Shown here: piece after piece, positions 1 to 7,135 of the stretch
How the letters are laid out: each line of letters opens with the position of its first letter
Position numbering within the stretch: position 1 is the first letter of the stretch
DNA from: a virus
Virus record (IMG/VR): IMGVR_UViG_3300042881_000628
Location: 1-23,992 of that record
Direction: 5' to 3' (one strand)
DNA: 23,992 nt
Program-made: the position numbers and the translations under genes
The notes under the pieces: model-generated
The model's input: only the letters and a program-made list of their open reading frames with translations
Database searches by the model: none
What the model was told of the DNA's origin: nothing

Positions 1-1342
1 TTCCAACCTCCGCGTTGTCAAAGGCACCGCCGTCTACACCGCAGCCTTCACGCCCCCCACCACCCCGCTGACGGCCATCACCAACACCTCCCTGCTGTGC
101 TTGCAGGACAACCGCTTCAAAGACAACAGCACCAACGCCTTTGCCATCACGCGCAATGGTGACACGCGCATCAGCAAGTTTGCGCCGTTCAACCCGCCAG
201 CGTCTTACAGCACGGCCTCGTATGGTGGTAGTGGGTATTTTGATGGGACGGGGGATTACCTGAGCATTGCGGACTCGGCCACCATTCGCTTTGGCACGGG
301 CACTTTTACCATTCAAGGATGGGTCTACCGAGGCGCAGCAGGAGCCACGCACACTATTGCGGCCAAGGGCGGGGCGTCTACAGGATGGGTGTTGCAGATC
401 ACTTCGACAAACGTGCTGCGATTTACAGACACGACAACCAACATTGACACCACCACCACCATCCCGGCGTCAACGTGGGCGCATGTGGCCGTCGTCAGAA
501 CCGGCACGGGGGCCAACGGGCTAAAGCTGTATATTAACGCGGTGGACAGCGCCACAGGCACCAGCAGCACAGATTTTAGCCAAACAGACGCGCTGAACAT
601 CGGCGCGGATCGGTCCAACGCAAACGCGTTCAACGGCTACATCTCCAATCTGAAGTACACGGTAGGCACGGCAGAAAGCATTTCTGTCCCCGCGTCTCCA
701 ATTACGGGCGGTACGGTGTTGTTGAACTTCACCAACGCAGGCATCTTTGACGCGGCCACGATCAACAATGGTCAGACCGTGGGCAATGCGCAGGTCAGCA
801 CCACGCAGGCGAAGTGGGGCACGACATCGATGTATTTCGATGGCACGGGGGATTGGTTTCCGATACAAAGAAGGGTTGAACTTTCTTTTGGCACAGGCTC
901 TTTCACGATTGAAGGCTGGATAAATGTTGCAAGTGTTGATGCCACATATCGGTGCATATTTAGCATAGGTACTCCTGTCCAAATTTATGCTCGAAGTGGA
1001 ACCATTGAAGTTTATTTCAATGATTCGGACGACCAGGTTTCGTATATTGTCAACGGCCAAACCGGACCTGCATCATCAATAACGGCAAACACTTGGGCTC
1101 ATTTTGCTGTTGTAAGAGATGGCACCACATTTACAACCTATGTGAATGGTGTAGGAGGAACTGCCGCAACTGGCGTCTCTGCCGCAGTTTTTTACAGCGC
1201 AGTATCGCCTTTAATTGGCGTAGCTGGGCCAAGTTTGACTTTGCCGTTTACTGGCTACATCCAAGACCTGCGCATCACCAACGGTTACGCCCGCTACACG
1301 GCCAACTTCACCGCACCCACCTCAGCCTTCCCGACGCTATGA
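1..1342 (+). CDS. LamG/ConA-like virion protein, 5' end missing
   Basis: The reading frame is open from base 2, so the gene begins upstream of the window. The visible 446 codons hold the tail of one beta-sandwich repeat (ends near base 100), then two complete laminin-G/concanavalin-like repeats at about 215-700 and 800-1330. Each repeat shows the usual signatures: a YFDGTGDY/W strand, FGTGTFTIQGWV or FGTGSFTIEGWI, a TWAHxAVVR strand, and a GYI..L..T closing strand. Such repeats bind carbohydrate or protein and are common in phage tail-fibre or capsid-decoration proteins. The position just before gp10-like and ejection genes supports a virion role; the ligand is unknown. The last repeat is much more AT-rich than the rest (22 G/C of 60 at 961-1020). 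Family assignment is by pattern only; the exact virion location is inference. Confidence 0.8.
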   Translation, partial: SNLRVVKGTAVYTAAFTPPTTPLTAITNTSLLCLQDNRFKDNSTNAFAITRNGDTRISKFAPFNPPASYSTASYGGSGYFDGTGDYLSIADSATIRFGTGTFTIQGWVYRGAAGATHTIAAKGGASTGWVLQITSTNVLRFTDTTTNIDTTTTIPASTWAHVAVVRTGTGANGLKLYINAVDSATGTSSTDFSQTDALNIGADRSNANAFNGYISNLKYTVGTAESISVPASPITGGTVLLNFTNAGIFDAATINNGQTVGNAQVSTTQAKWGTTSMYFDGTGDWFPIQRRVELSFGTGSFTIEGWINVASVDATYRCIFSIGTPVQIYARSGTIEVYFNDSDDQVSYIVNGQTGPASSITANTWAHFAVVRDGTTFTTYVNGVGGTAATGVSAAVFYSAVSPLIGVAGPSLTLPFTGYIQDLRITNGYARYTANFTAPTSAFPTL

Positions 1343-1638
1343 CGCTCTACAGCAAAAACGGGTCGATCCCGAAGCCGCAGACGGACGGCACACCCGGCTG
1401 GGTAGAGGTGCCTGAGCCTCCTGTGCCTGGACCCGGTGAGGAAACGGTCTGGTGGTGCCCGCCCGGATGGGTGGTGCGGCCTGTGGAGCCCGCGCCGGTC
1501 GAGGGCTATGTGTGGAAGTGGAGCCAGAGTGAAACGCAGTGGGTTGACTATCAGTTGCCACCTAATCCTGGCCCCGCTCCTGGCCCCGCTCCTGGCCCTG
1601 CGCCGGCGCCGATGCCCAGCGGCAACGTGACGATTTGA
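1339..1638 (+). CDS. Small Trp/Pro-rich hypothetical protein with PGPA repeats
   Basis: A 99-aa protein starting at an ATG that overlaps the TGA of the LamG gene (ATGA), so translation is probably coupled. The first 70 residues are rich in Trp and Pro (VWWCPPGWVV, YVWKWSQSETQWV), suggesting a small beta domain. The C-terminus is a PGPAPGPAPGPAPAP tract encoded by 12-bp tandem repeats. I do not recognise a named family. Placement directly after a fibre-type gene would fit a fibre accessory or assembly factor, but that is inference from context only. Base composition is like the GC-rich neighbours. Confidence 0.7.
   Translation: MTLYSKNGSIPKPQTDGTPGWVEVPEPPVPGPGEETVWWCPPGWVVRPVEPAPVEGYVWKWSQSETQWVDYQLPPNPGPAPGPAPGPAPAPMPSGNVTI
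1567..1602 (+). repeat. 12-bp tandem repeat, three copies, in coding sequence
   Basis: CCTGGCCCCGCT occurs at 1567-1578 and 1579-1590, followed by a diverged copy at 1591-1602. It encodes the PGPA repeat at the end of the small Trp/Pro-rich protein. Being in frame, copy-number slippage would only lengthen or shorten the Pro/Ala tail. Confidence 0.85.
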
Positions 1639-1641
1639 GGC

Positions 1642-1896
1642 ATGATGTCTAAGACACCCGCCTGGACGCGCAAGGAAGGCCAGAACCCCAAGGGCGGCCT
1701 GAATGCCAAGGGACGCGCCTCTGCCAAGGCCCAAGGCATGAACCTGAAGCCCCCTGCGCCGAACCCGAAAACCGAGAAGGACGCCGCACGGCGCAAGTCG
1801 TTCTGCGCTCGCATGGGCGGGATGCCTGGGCCGATGAAGGACGAGAAGGGCAAGCCTACCCGCAAGGCGCTGGCCCTGAAGGCGTGGAACTGCTGA
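1642..1896 (+). CDS. Small basic hypothetical protein (SFCARMxGM motif)
   Basis: An 84-aa Lys/Arg-rich protein. Two adjacent ATGs (1642, 1645) are possible starts; the GAGG at 1637-1640 lies within the end of the previous gene and favours 1645. The N-terminal half is low-complexity and basic (WTRKEGQNPKGGLNAKG), and the C-terminal half carries the motif SFCARMGGMPGPMKDEKG followed by TRKALALKAWNC. This motif recurs in many small phage proteins of unknown role, which I recall only generally (possibly DUF6321). The positive charge would suit nucleic-acid binding, but no function is established. The next gene starts one base after its stop. Confidence 0.7.
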   Translation: MMSKTPAWTRKEGQNPKGGLNAKGRASAKAQGMNLKPPAPNPKTEKDAARRKSFCARMGGMPGPMKDEKGKPTRKALALKAWNC

Positions 1897-1897
1897 C

Positions 1898-3307
1898 ATG
1901 CAAATCCCAATCGTCAGCGGCATCTACACCGACAACGGCCCTGACCTGCGCACGGCCTACCCGGTCAATTTCTTTGTCACGCCCAAGGGCAGCGGCATCA
2001 GCGATGCCTACCTGCGGCCGGCTGACGGGATCGTGAGCGATGGCACCGGCCCAGGCACTGACCGGGGCGGCATCGAGTGGCGCAACACGCTCTATCGCGT
2101 CATGGGCACCAAGCTGGTGAGCATCGCCAGCAATGGCGCCGTCACCGTGCTGGGCGATGTGGGCGGCCCCGTGGATGAGCTGGTCGCGTTCGACTACTCG
2201 TTCGACCGCCTGGCCGTCGTGTCGGGCGGCCGGCTCTACTACTGGAACGGTGCCACGCTCACGCAGGTGACGGACCCGGACCTGGGCACGGTGTTGGTCG
2301 ATGTGGTGTGGGTTGACGGCTATTTCATGGTCACGGACGGCGAGTTCCTGGTGGTCACCGAGCTGAGCGACCCGACGCAGGTCAACCCCCTGAAGTACGG
2401 TTCATCCGAGGTGGACCCAGATCCGGTGGTGGCCCTGCTGAAGCTGCGCAACGAGGTGTACGCGCTGAACCGTCACACCATCGAGGTGTTCGACAACGTG
2501 GGCGGCGATCTGTTCCCTTTCGGGCGCATCGACGGTGCGCAGATCCAGAAGGGCGCCATCGGCACGTTTGCGTGCTGCGTCTTCAACGAGATGATTGCCT
2601 TCCTAGGCTCCGGCCGCAACGAGGCCCCCGGCATCTACATGGCCGCCAATGCCACGGCGCAGAAGATCAGCACCGACGAGATTGACCGCCTATTGCTGAC
2701 CTATACCGAGTCGCAACTGGCGCGGGTGAAGCTGGAGGCCCGCAACGACAAGAACCACCAGCTTCTGTACGTCCATCTTCCAGACCGCACGGTGGTGTTC
2801 GACCTCGCTGCCACGCAGGCTCTGAACCAGCCGATCTGGACGACCCTGACCACCACGCTCACGGGCTTCGCGCAGTACCGGGCGCGCAACTTCGTCTGGG
2901 CCTATAACCAATGGTGTATCGGTGACCCGTCGTCATCGGCCATCGGGCACTTCGTGGACACGCGCAGCGACCATTGGGGCCAGACGGTGCGCTGGGAGTT
3001 CGGCACGATCATCGTCTACAACGCCGGCAGCGGCGCCCTGTTCCACGAACTGGAACTGGTGGCGCTCACGGGCCGCGTGGCGCTGGGGCTGGACCCGCAG
3101 ATCAGCACCAGTTACTCCCTCGATGGCTCGGCATGGGGGCAGGATCACTACATCCGCGCCGGGGCCATCGGCAACCGCACGAAACGCCTGGTGTGGCTAC
3201 GGCAGGGATCCATGCGCCACTGGCGTATGCAGCGGTTTCGGGGTGACAGTCAGGCGCACCTGTCGTTCGCCCGCCTGGAGGCGCAGATCGAGGCGCTGGC
3301 GTACTGA
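1898..3307 (+). CDS. P22 gp10-like packaged-DNA stabilisation/tail hub protein
   Basis: A 469-aa protein, close to the 472 aa of P22 gp10. It resembles gp10 across the middle: a QKGAIGTFACCVFNEMIAF segment, then SGRNEAPGIYM, then a helix ending in RLLLTYTESQLA, then QLLYVHLPDRTVVFDLAA, matching the order of the equivalent gp10 segments. In P22, gp10 closes the portal channel after DNA packaging and forms part of the tail hub between portal/gp4 and the needle. The fold is expected to be mostly beta. No signal peptide or membrane segment is visible. It starts at ATG 1898 and its TGA (3305-3307) overlaps the next ATG as TGATG. Its place just before the candidate needle gene matches the P22 order. 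Confidence 0.85.
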   Translation: MQIPIVSGIYTDNGPDLRTAYPVNFFVTPKGSGISDAYLRPADGIVSDGTGPGTDRGGIEWRNTLYRVMGTKLVSIASNGAVTVLGDVGGPVDELVAFDYSFDRLAVVSGGRLYYWNGATLTQVTDPDLGTVLVDVVWVDGYFMVTDGEFLVVTELSDPTQVNPLKYGSSEVDPDPVVALLKLRNEVYALNRHTIEVFDNVGGDLFPFGRIDGAQIQKGAIGTFACCVFNEMIAFLGSGRNEAPGIYMAANATAQKISTDEIDRLLLTYTESQLARVKLEARNDKNHQLLYVHLPDRTVVFDLAATQALNQPIWTTLTTTLTGFAQYRARNFVWAYNQWCIGDPSSSAIGHFVDTRSDHWGQTVRWEFGTIIVYNAGSGALFHELELVALTGRVALGLDPQISTSYSLDGSAWGQDHYIRAGAIGNRTKRLVWLRQGSMRHWRMQRFRGDSQAHLSFARLEAQIEALAY

Positions 3308-4083
3308 TGGCCGCGTCCAAACTCAACCTCACGCGGGATCAACTCGCGTCGTTCCTGCAAGACCATGAACAGGTGCGGCAGTTCGAGCGCCTGTTCTCAA
3401 ACGTGCGCGAACTGGAGCCCACCACGCTGGTGGATCTGGCCATCGCTGCGGGCACTGCCGATCAGAAGGCCACCGAGGCGCTGGACGCTGTGACCACACT
3501 GGCGCAGGACACCGCGCTGCAAGCCGAGGCCAAGGCGCAGCAGGCGCTGGACGCCGTTGAGCAGATGCGCACGGCGCTGGAACTGCTGACCACTGCGCCA
3601 CCCCCGCGTGAGTTCAAACGGTCGCGCTACGGGTCTTTTTACAGCACCGCCACGCAAACCGCGACGACCATCAACACGGCCACCGGGGTAACGCTGAACA
3701 CCACGGACCTGTCATCCGGCGTGTTCCTGAGCGGTTCCCCGCAGACGCGCATCAACGTGGACACGGACGGCATTTACAACCTGCAACTGTCTGTCCAGCT
3801 TGACAAGACCGCTGGCGGAACCGCAGAGTTCTACATCTGGTTTCGCAAGAATGGTGTGGACGTCACTGACTCTGCCAGTCAGATCAGAATACAGGGCAAC
3901 AACGCCGAGATTTTCTCGGCCCTGAACTACTTTTTCAGCCTCAAAGCCGGCGATTACGTCGAGGTCATGTTTTCGGTGAGTGACCTGTCAGTGGAACTGC
4001 TGGCCGTGCCTGCCGCTGCCCCACATCCAGGCATCCCGTCCATCATCGTCACCGTGTCCAACAACATCCAGGGGTTCCAATGA
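3307..4083 (+). CDS. Coiled-coil protein with C-terminal C1q/TNF-like beta domain; candidate tail needle
   Basis: A 258-aa protein. Residues 1-45 begin with a helix of the pattern LTRDQLASFLQDHEQVRQFE. Residues about 50-95 are Ala/Glu/Gln-rich with heptad character (coiled coil), followed by a PPP linker. Residues about 104-258 look like a trimeric beta jelly roll (TRINVDTDGIYNLQLSVQL, FYIWFRKNGVDV, LKAGDYVEVMFSV), the strand pattern of C1q/TNF-like heads. In P22 the gene after gp10 encodes the trimeric needle gp26, and in phage Sf6 the needle ends in a TNF-like knob. Position and architecture therefore suggest a needle or short fibre. The coiled coil is shorter than that of gp26, so a fibre or other trimeric appendage remains possible. 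Confidence 0.7.
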   Translation: MAASKLNLTRDQLASFLQDHEQVRQFERLFSNVRELEPTTLVDLAIAAGTADQKATEALDAVTTLAQDTALQAEAKAQQALDAVEQMRTALELLTTAPPPREFKRSRYGSFYSTATQTATTINTATGVTLNTTDLSSGVFLSGSPQTRINVDTDGIYNLQLSVQLDKTAGGTAEFYIWFRKNGVDVTDSASQIRIQGNNAEIFSALNYFFSLKAGDYVEVMFSVSDLSVELLAVPAAAPHPGIPSIIVTVSNNIQGFQ

Positions 4084-4415
4084 CCGTAACAGTCCGCGTC
4101 CTCGTCCCTTCCAAGCAACTGGAGGCCACGCAGACCACGCAGTACACCGCCACCAACGCCAAGGCCATCATCGACAAGGCCACGGTGACGAACACCGACA
4201 CGGTGAACCGCACGTTCTCCGTGAACCTCGTCACCTCGGGCGGCTCGGCTGGTAACTCGAACCTCGTCATTGACGACCGCACCGTGGTGCCGCGTGAGAC
4301 CTATTTGTGCCAGGAACTGGTGGGCCAGGCGCTGGAGTCGGGCGGGTTCATCTCCACCGTCGCCAGCAACGCCACGGCGCTCACGCTGCGGGTGTCTGGA
4401 CGCGAAATCACCTGA
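4080..4415 (+). CDS. Small beta-rich hypothetical virion protein
   Basis: A 111-aa protein whose ATG overlaps the previous TGA (ATGA). It is Thr/Val/Asn-rich with alternating beta strands (TVTVRVLVPSKQL, KATVTNTDTVNRTFSVNLV, TALTLRVSGREI) and a single Cys. There is no signal peptide or membrane span. The pattern resembles a single immunoglobulin- or jelly-roll-like domain that could decorate the tail or cap a fibre. It lies where P22 encodes gp14, but no sequence likeness to gp14 is evident. Function is unknown. Confidence 0.7.
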   Translation: MTVTVRVLVPSKQLEATQTTQYTATNAKAIIDKATVTNTDTVNRTFSVNLVTSGGSAGNSNLVIDDRTVVPRETYLCQELVGQALESGGFISTVASNATALTLRVSGREIT

Positions 4416-4468
4416 CGGGTATGATGCACGCGCCGAGTTCATGGCTTCCGGCAGCCTCTGAGGACGCC

Positions 4469-4921
4469 ATGAGTTACAGCCTGCGCACGCATTTCGACTC
4501 GCTGATGCTGCCCGCCGACGCTGCGGAGTGGCTACTCATGCTGTGGCAGAGCATCCAGACGTTCGACGACTACGCCGACGACGATTCTGTCAGGCGCGAG
4601 GCGCTGGACGCGACGATCTGGAACGTCTTGGTGGCCATGCCGCAGAACGCGTTTTTCTCGCGCCATGTGACCGAACTGGTGCCTCTGGTGGGCATGATGG
4701 TGCTGAAGTGGCAAGCCTCTGACCGCGTGGAGCGCGAAGGCAACGCATCGGCTCAATCCTACGTCTGGCGGGCCGGCTACTACGAACTGGTGCTGGCCGC
4801 CGTGCGTCTGTGCCACGGCCCTGTGGCGGCGGCATCGGTGGCTCACAAGGTGCTGGGCATGTACGGCGAGACGCTGGACGACTATCTGACCGAGTTCAAA
4901 AAAGGAGGCAGCGATGCCTAA
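4469..4921 (+). CDS. Helical hypothetical protein upstream of ejection genes
   Basis: A 150-aa, largely alpha-helical, acidic protein. ATG 4469 is preceded by GAGG at 4460-4463 with good spacing. In-frame ATGs at 4421 and 4424 would add 15-16 residues but lack a clear ribosome-binding site. Conserved-looking features are WLLMLWQSIQTFDDYADDD, MPQNAFFSRHVTELVP and a Trp-rich helix (KWQASDRVE). I do not recognise a named domain. It sits between the tail genes and the gp7-like gene and overlaps the latter by 8 bases. A role in assembling or delivering ejection proteins is a contextual guess. Confidence 0.7.
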   Translation: MSYSLRTHFDSLMLPADAAEWLLMLWQSIQTFDDYADDDSVRREALDATIWNVLVAMPQNAFFSRHVTELVPLVGMMVLKWQASDRVEREGNASAQSYVWRAGYYELVLAAVRLCHGPVAAASVAHKVLGMYGETLDDYLTEFKKGGSDA

Positions 4922-5621
4922 TCCCGTAGTCGCGATTGCCGGGAGTTCCGTCCTCGGATCGATCACGCAGTCCCGTGCAGCCAGCAAGGCCGCAGGCGCA
5001 CAGACGCAAGCCGCCGAGATGGGGATTGAGGAGCAGCGGCGGCAGTTCGACGAGATGCAGCGCCTGCTGGCACCGTATGTCCAGGCTGGTCAGCCGGCGC
5101 TCGCAGGCATGCAGAACCTCATCGGCCTGGGTGGCGCAGAGGCGCAGCAGCAGGCCATCTCTGGCATCGAGCAGAGTCCGCTGTTTCAGGCACTGACCCG
5201 TCAGGGTGAGGAGGCGATCCTGCAACGCGCATCGGCCACTGGTGGGCTGCGTGGGGGCAACGTGCAGGCCGCGCTGGCGCAGTTCCGGCCTCAGATGCTC
5301 CAGCAGGCGCTGGAACAGCAGTACAGCCGACTCGGCGGCCTGACATCGCTGGGCCAGCAGTCTGCGGCTCGCGTGGGCGCGGCAGGTATGAACACTGGCG
5401 TGAACGTGGGCAACCTGCTGCAGCAGCAAGGCGCAGCCCAGGCCGGCGGGGCGCTGGGGCGTGGCGCTGCGTTTGGTCAGTTTGCTCAGATTCCGGGGAT
5501 GTTAGGCGGGTATCAGTTGCAGACCGGAAAGGACATTTTCGGTAGTCTGTTCGGCGGCACGCCGATCCAGCCCGGTGTAATCAGCGGCCTGCCGTCCTAC
5601 GCGGTCATGCCCGGTCCTTGA
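4914..5621 (+). CDS. P22 gp7-like DNA ejection (injection) protein
   Basis: A 235-aa Gln/Ala/Gly-rich protein with an excellent Shine-Dalgarno (AAAGGAGG at 4901-4908, 5 bases before ATG). After a short hydrophobic N-terminus come helices rich in Gln/Glu (QRRQFDEMQRLLAPYVQAGQ), a QALTRQGEEAILQRASATGGLRGG segment and repeated Gln/Ala helices ending in a Gly-rich tail. The order of these segments parallels P22 gp7: LQPF..SAQPYVGVLENL, then ATGGLGSTATSNQLAAI. In P22, gp7 is packaged in the head and ejected with gp20 and gp16 to help form the trans-envelope conduit. Location upstream of two further ejection-type genes supports the call; orthology rests on pattern, not alignment. Confidence 0.75.
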   Translation: MPNPVVAIAGSSVLGSITQSRAASKAAGAQTQAAEMGIEEQRRQFDEMQRLLAPYVQAGQPALAGMQNLIGLGGAEAQQQAISGIEQSPLFQALTRQGEEAILQRASATGGLRGGNVQAALAQFRPQMLQQALEQQYSRLGGLTSLGQQSAARVGAAGMNTGVNVGNLLQQQGAAQAGGALGRGAAFGQFAQIPGMLGGYQLQTGKDIFGSLFGGTPIQPGVISGLPSYAVMPGP

Positions 5622-5630
5622 GGTAGCACC

Positions 5631-7130
5631 ATGGTCCAACCGTTCAACTACGTTATCCCCCAGGCAGACCCGTTTGCGGGGGTGCTGCAGGGGCTGAAGC
5701 TGGGTGCTTCGATGCAGGAGCTGGAAGCTGCGCGGGAGCAGCGGGCTGCACAGACTGACGCGCTTCGGCAAAAACTTGCAATGGAGCAGCAGGTAGCACA
5801 ACGAGCCGCTGCCAATGAGGCCGAGTTACAACAACTTCAAGCGGTTCCGTTTGAGGGGATGACGAGGCAGCAGCAGTTGCGGCTGCTTCAACTGACCAAC
5901 AGCGAGGCCAGCAGAGCGTTCATTGGACGGCAGCTTGAACAGATGCCTGCCGCCGCAATGGAGACTCGTCTGCGTCGGTCTGGCAGCATCGTCAACGCTT
6001 TGAGGATGAATCCTGAAATCGGAATCAAGTTGTTGCGCGAGTCATCCGAAGCCGAACAAGACCCCATTCAAAAGAAGGCTTATGACGACGCGGCAAGCAT
6101 CGCTGAGAAGAATCCATTACTCGCCGCAAGAATGATTCACGGCATGATGGATTTCATCGGTGCTGGTGATGAGAAGGCCAAGCGATCCGCCGATGCCGTG
6201 GTCAACTTCCTCGACCGTGCCGGTGCGCCGCTGTACCCCAAAGAGCCTGGGAAGCCGATGGTGGTTGGGCAGGGAGCGTCTGTGTATGACCCTGACACCG
6301 GCACATTCAAGCAAGCCCCTGTTGCTCCCGCAAAAGCGACTCCGGGTGAAGTTGAGGAACTTGTCAATCGGTTGCAAGATCCGAATCTGACACCTGACGC
6401 TCGCAGGGCGATTCAGGGTCGGATCAACATTCTGACGACTAGGGAAGCGCCTGCGCCGCGTGAAGCAAAAGACGATCCGCGAAAGGTGGTTGCTTTCCGA
6501 GAGACAGACGCTGCGGGCAACGTCACACTGCTCAACAAGTTTGGCGAGGTCATTACGCCCACTGCGCCAGTGCGCGGCAAACCGAGCGCGACGTTTGAAA
6601 AAACAACCGCGCAGCGCAAGCAACTTTCCGTTGACATTGACCGCACAATCATCGAACTGACAGAGGTTGCGAAGCGCGGTGGACTAATTGATCAGTCCAC
6701 CGGCAGTGGCATTGGGCGCGCTATCGATGTTGGAGCAGGGTTCGTTGGTCAAGCCACCCCTGGAGCAATTGCCATCGGCAGGCTGCAACCAATTGCCGAC
6801 ATGGTGCTCAAGATGGTGCCTCGGTTTGAGGGGCCTCAGTCGGACAAAGACACGCGCTCTTACAAGGAGGCTGCGGGTCAACTTGCTGACGCCACTCTTC
6901 CGAACGAGATTCGTAAGCAAGCCGCGCTTGAGATTGTGCGACTGATGAAGGCACGCAAAGGTCAATTTGTGACCGAATCAATGGCTGCGGAAGGTGTTGG
7001 CGCTGCACCATCTCCGACACCTGCGCCCGCTGGTGGAGGCGCTGTATCAGTAACGCTGCCCGATGGTCGAACGGTGTCATTCCCGAACCAGGCTGCTGCT
7101 GATCAGTTCAAACGGGCCGCAGGGCTCTGA
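5631..7130 (+). CDS. Putative DNA ejection protein (P22 gp20 position)
   Basis: A 499-aa protein, similar in size to P22 gp20 (471 aa). The N-terminal 100 residues are Gln/Glu/Ala-rich helix (QAAREQRAAQTDALRQKLAM-type, probably coiled coil). The middle is helical, and the C-terminal third holds QLSVDIDRTIIELTEVAKR, a Gly-rich GSGIGRAIDVGAGFVGQATPGA segment, a PRFEGPQSDKDT motif and a terminal VTLPDGRTVSFPNQAAADQF motif. These last motifs recur at the ends of phage internal virion proteins. The gene sits exactly between the gp7-like and gp16-like genes, so ejection is the best-supported role. Assignment to gp20 is positional. The central part is somewhat less GC-rich than the flanking genes. 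Confidence 0.7.
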   Translation: MVQPFNYVIPQADPFAGVLQGLKLGASMQELEAAREQRAAQTDALRQKLAMEQQVAQRAAANEAELQQLQAVPFEGMTRQQQLRLLQLTNSEASRAFIGRQLEQMPAAAMETRLRRSGSIVNALRMNPEIGIKLLRESSEAEQDPIQKKAYDDAASIAEKNPLLAARMIHGMMDFIGAGDEKAKRSADAVVNFLDRAGAPLYPKEPGKPMVVGQGASVYDPDTGTFKQAPVAPAKATPGEVEELVNRLQDPNLTPDARRAIQGRINILTTREAPAPREAKDDPRKVVAFRETDAAGNVTLLNKFGEVITPTAPVRGKPSATFEKTTAQRKQLSVDIDRTIIELTEVAKRGGLIDQSTGSGIGRAIDVGAGFVGQATPGAIAIGRLQPIADMVLKMVPRFEGPQSDKDTRSYKEAAGQLADATLPNEIRKQAALEIVRLMKARKGQFVTESMAAEGVGAAPSPTPAPAGGGAVSVTLPDGRTVSFPNQAAADQFKRAAGL

Positions 7131-7135
7131 CGACA

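Noticed and set aside
4421-4468. Alternative upstream starts (ATG 4421/4424) for the helical protein at 4469
   Set aside because: No Shine-Dalgarno before them, whereas ATG 4469 has GAGG at a good distance.
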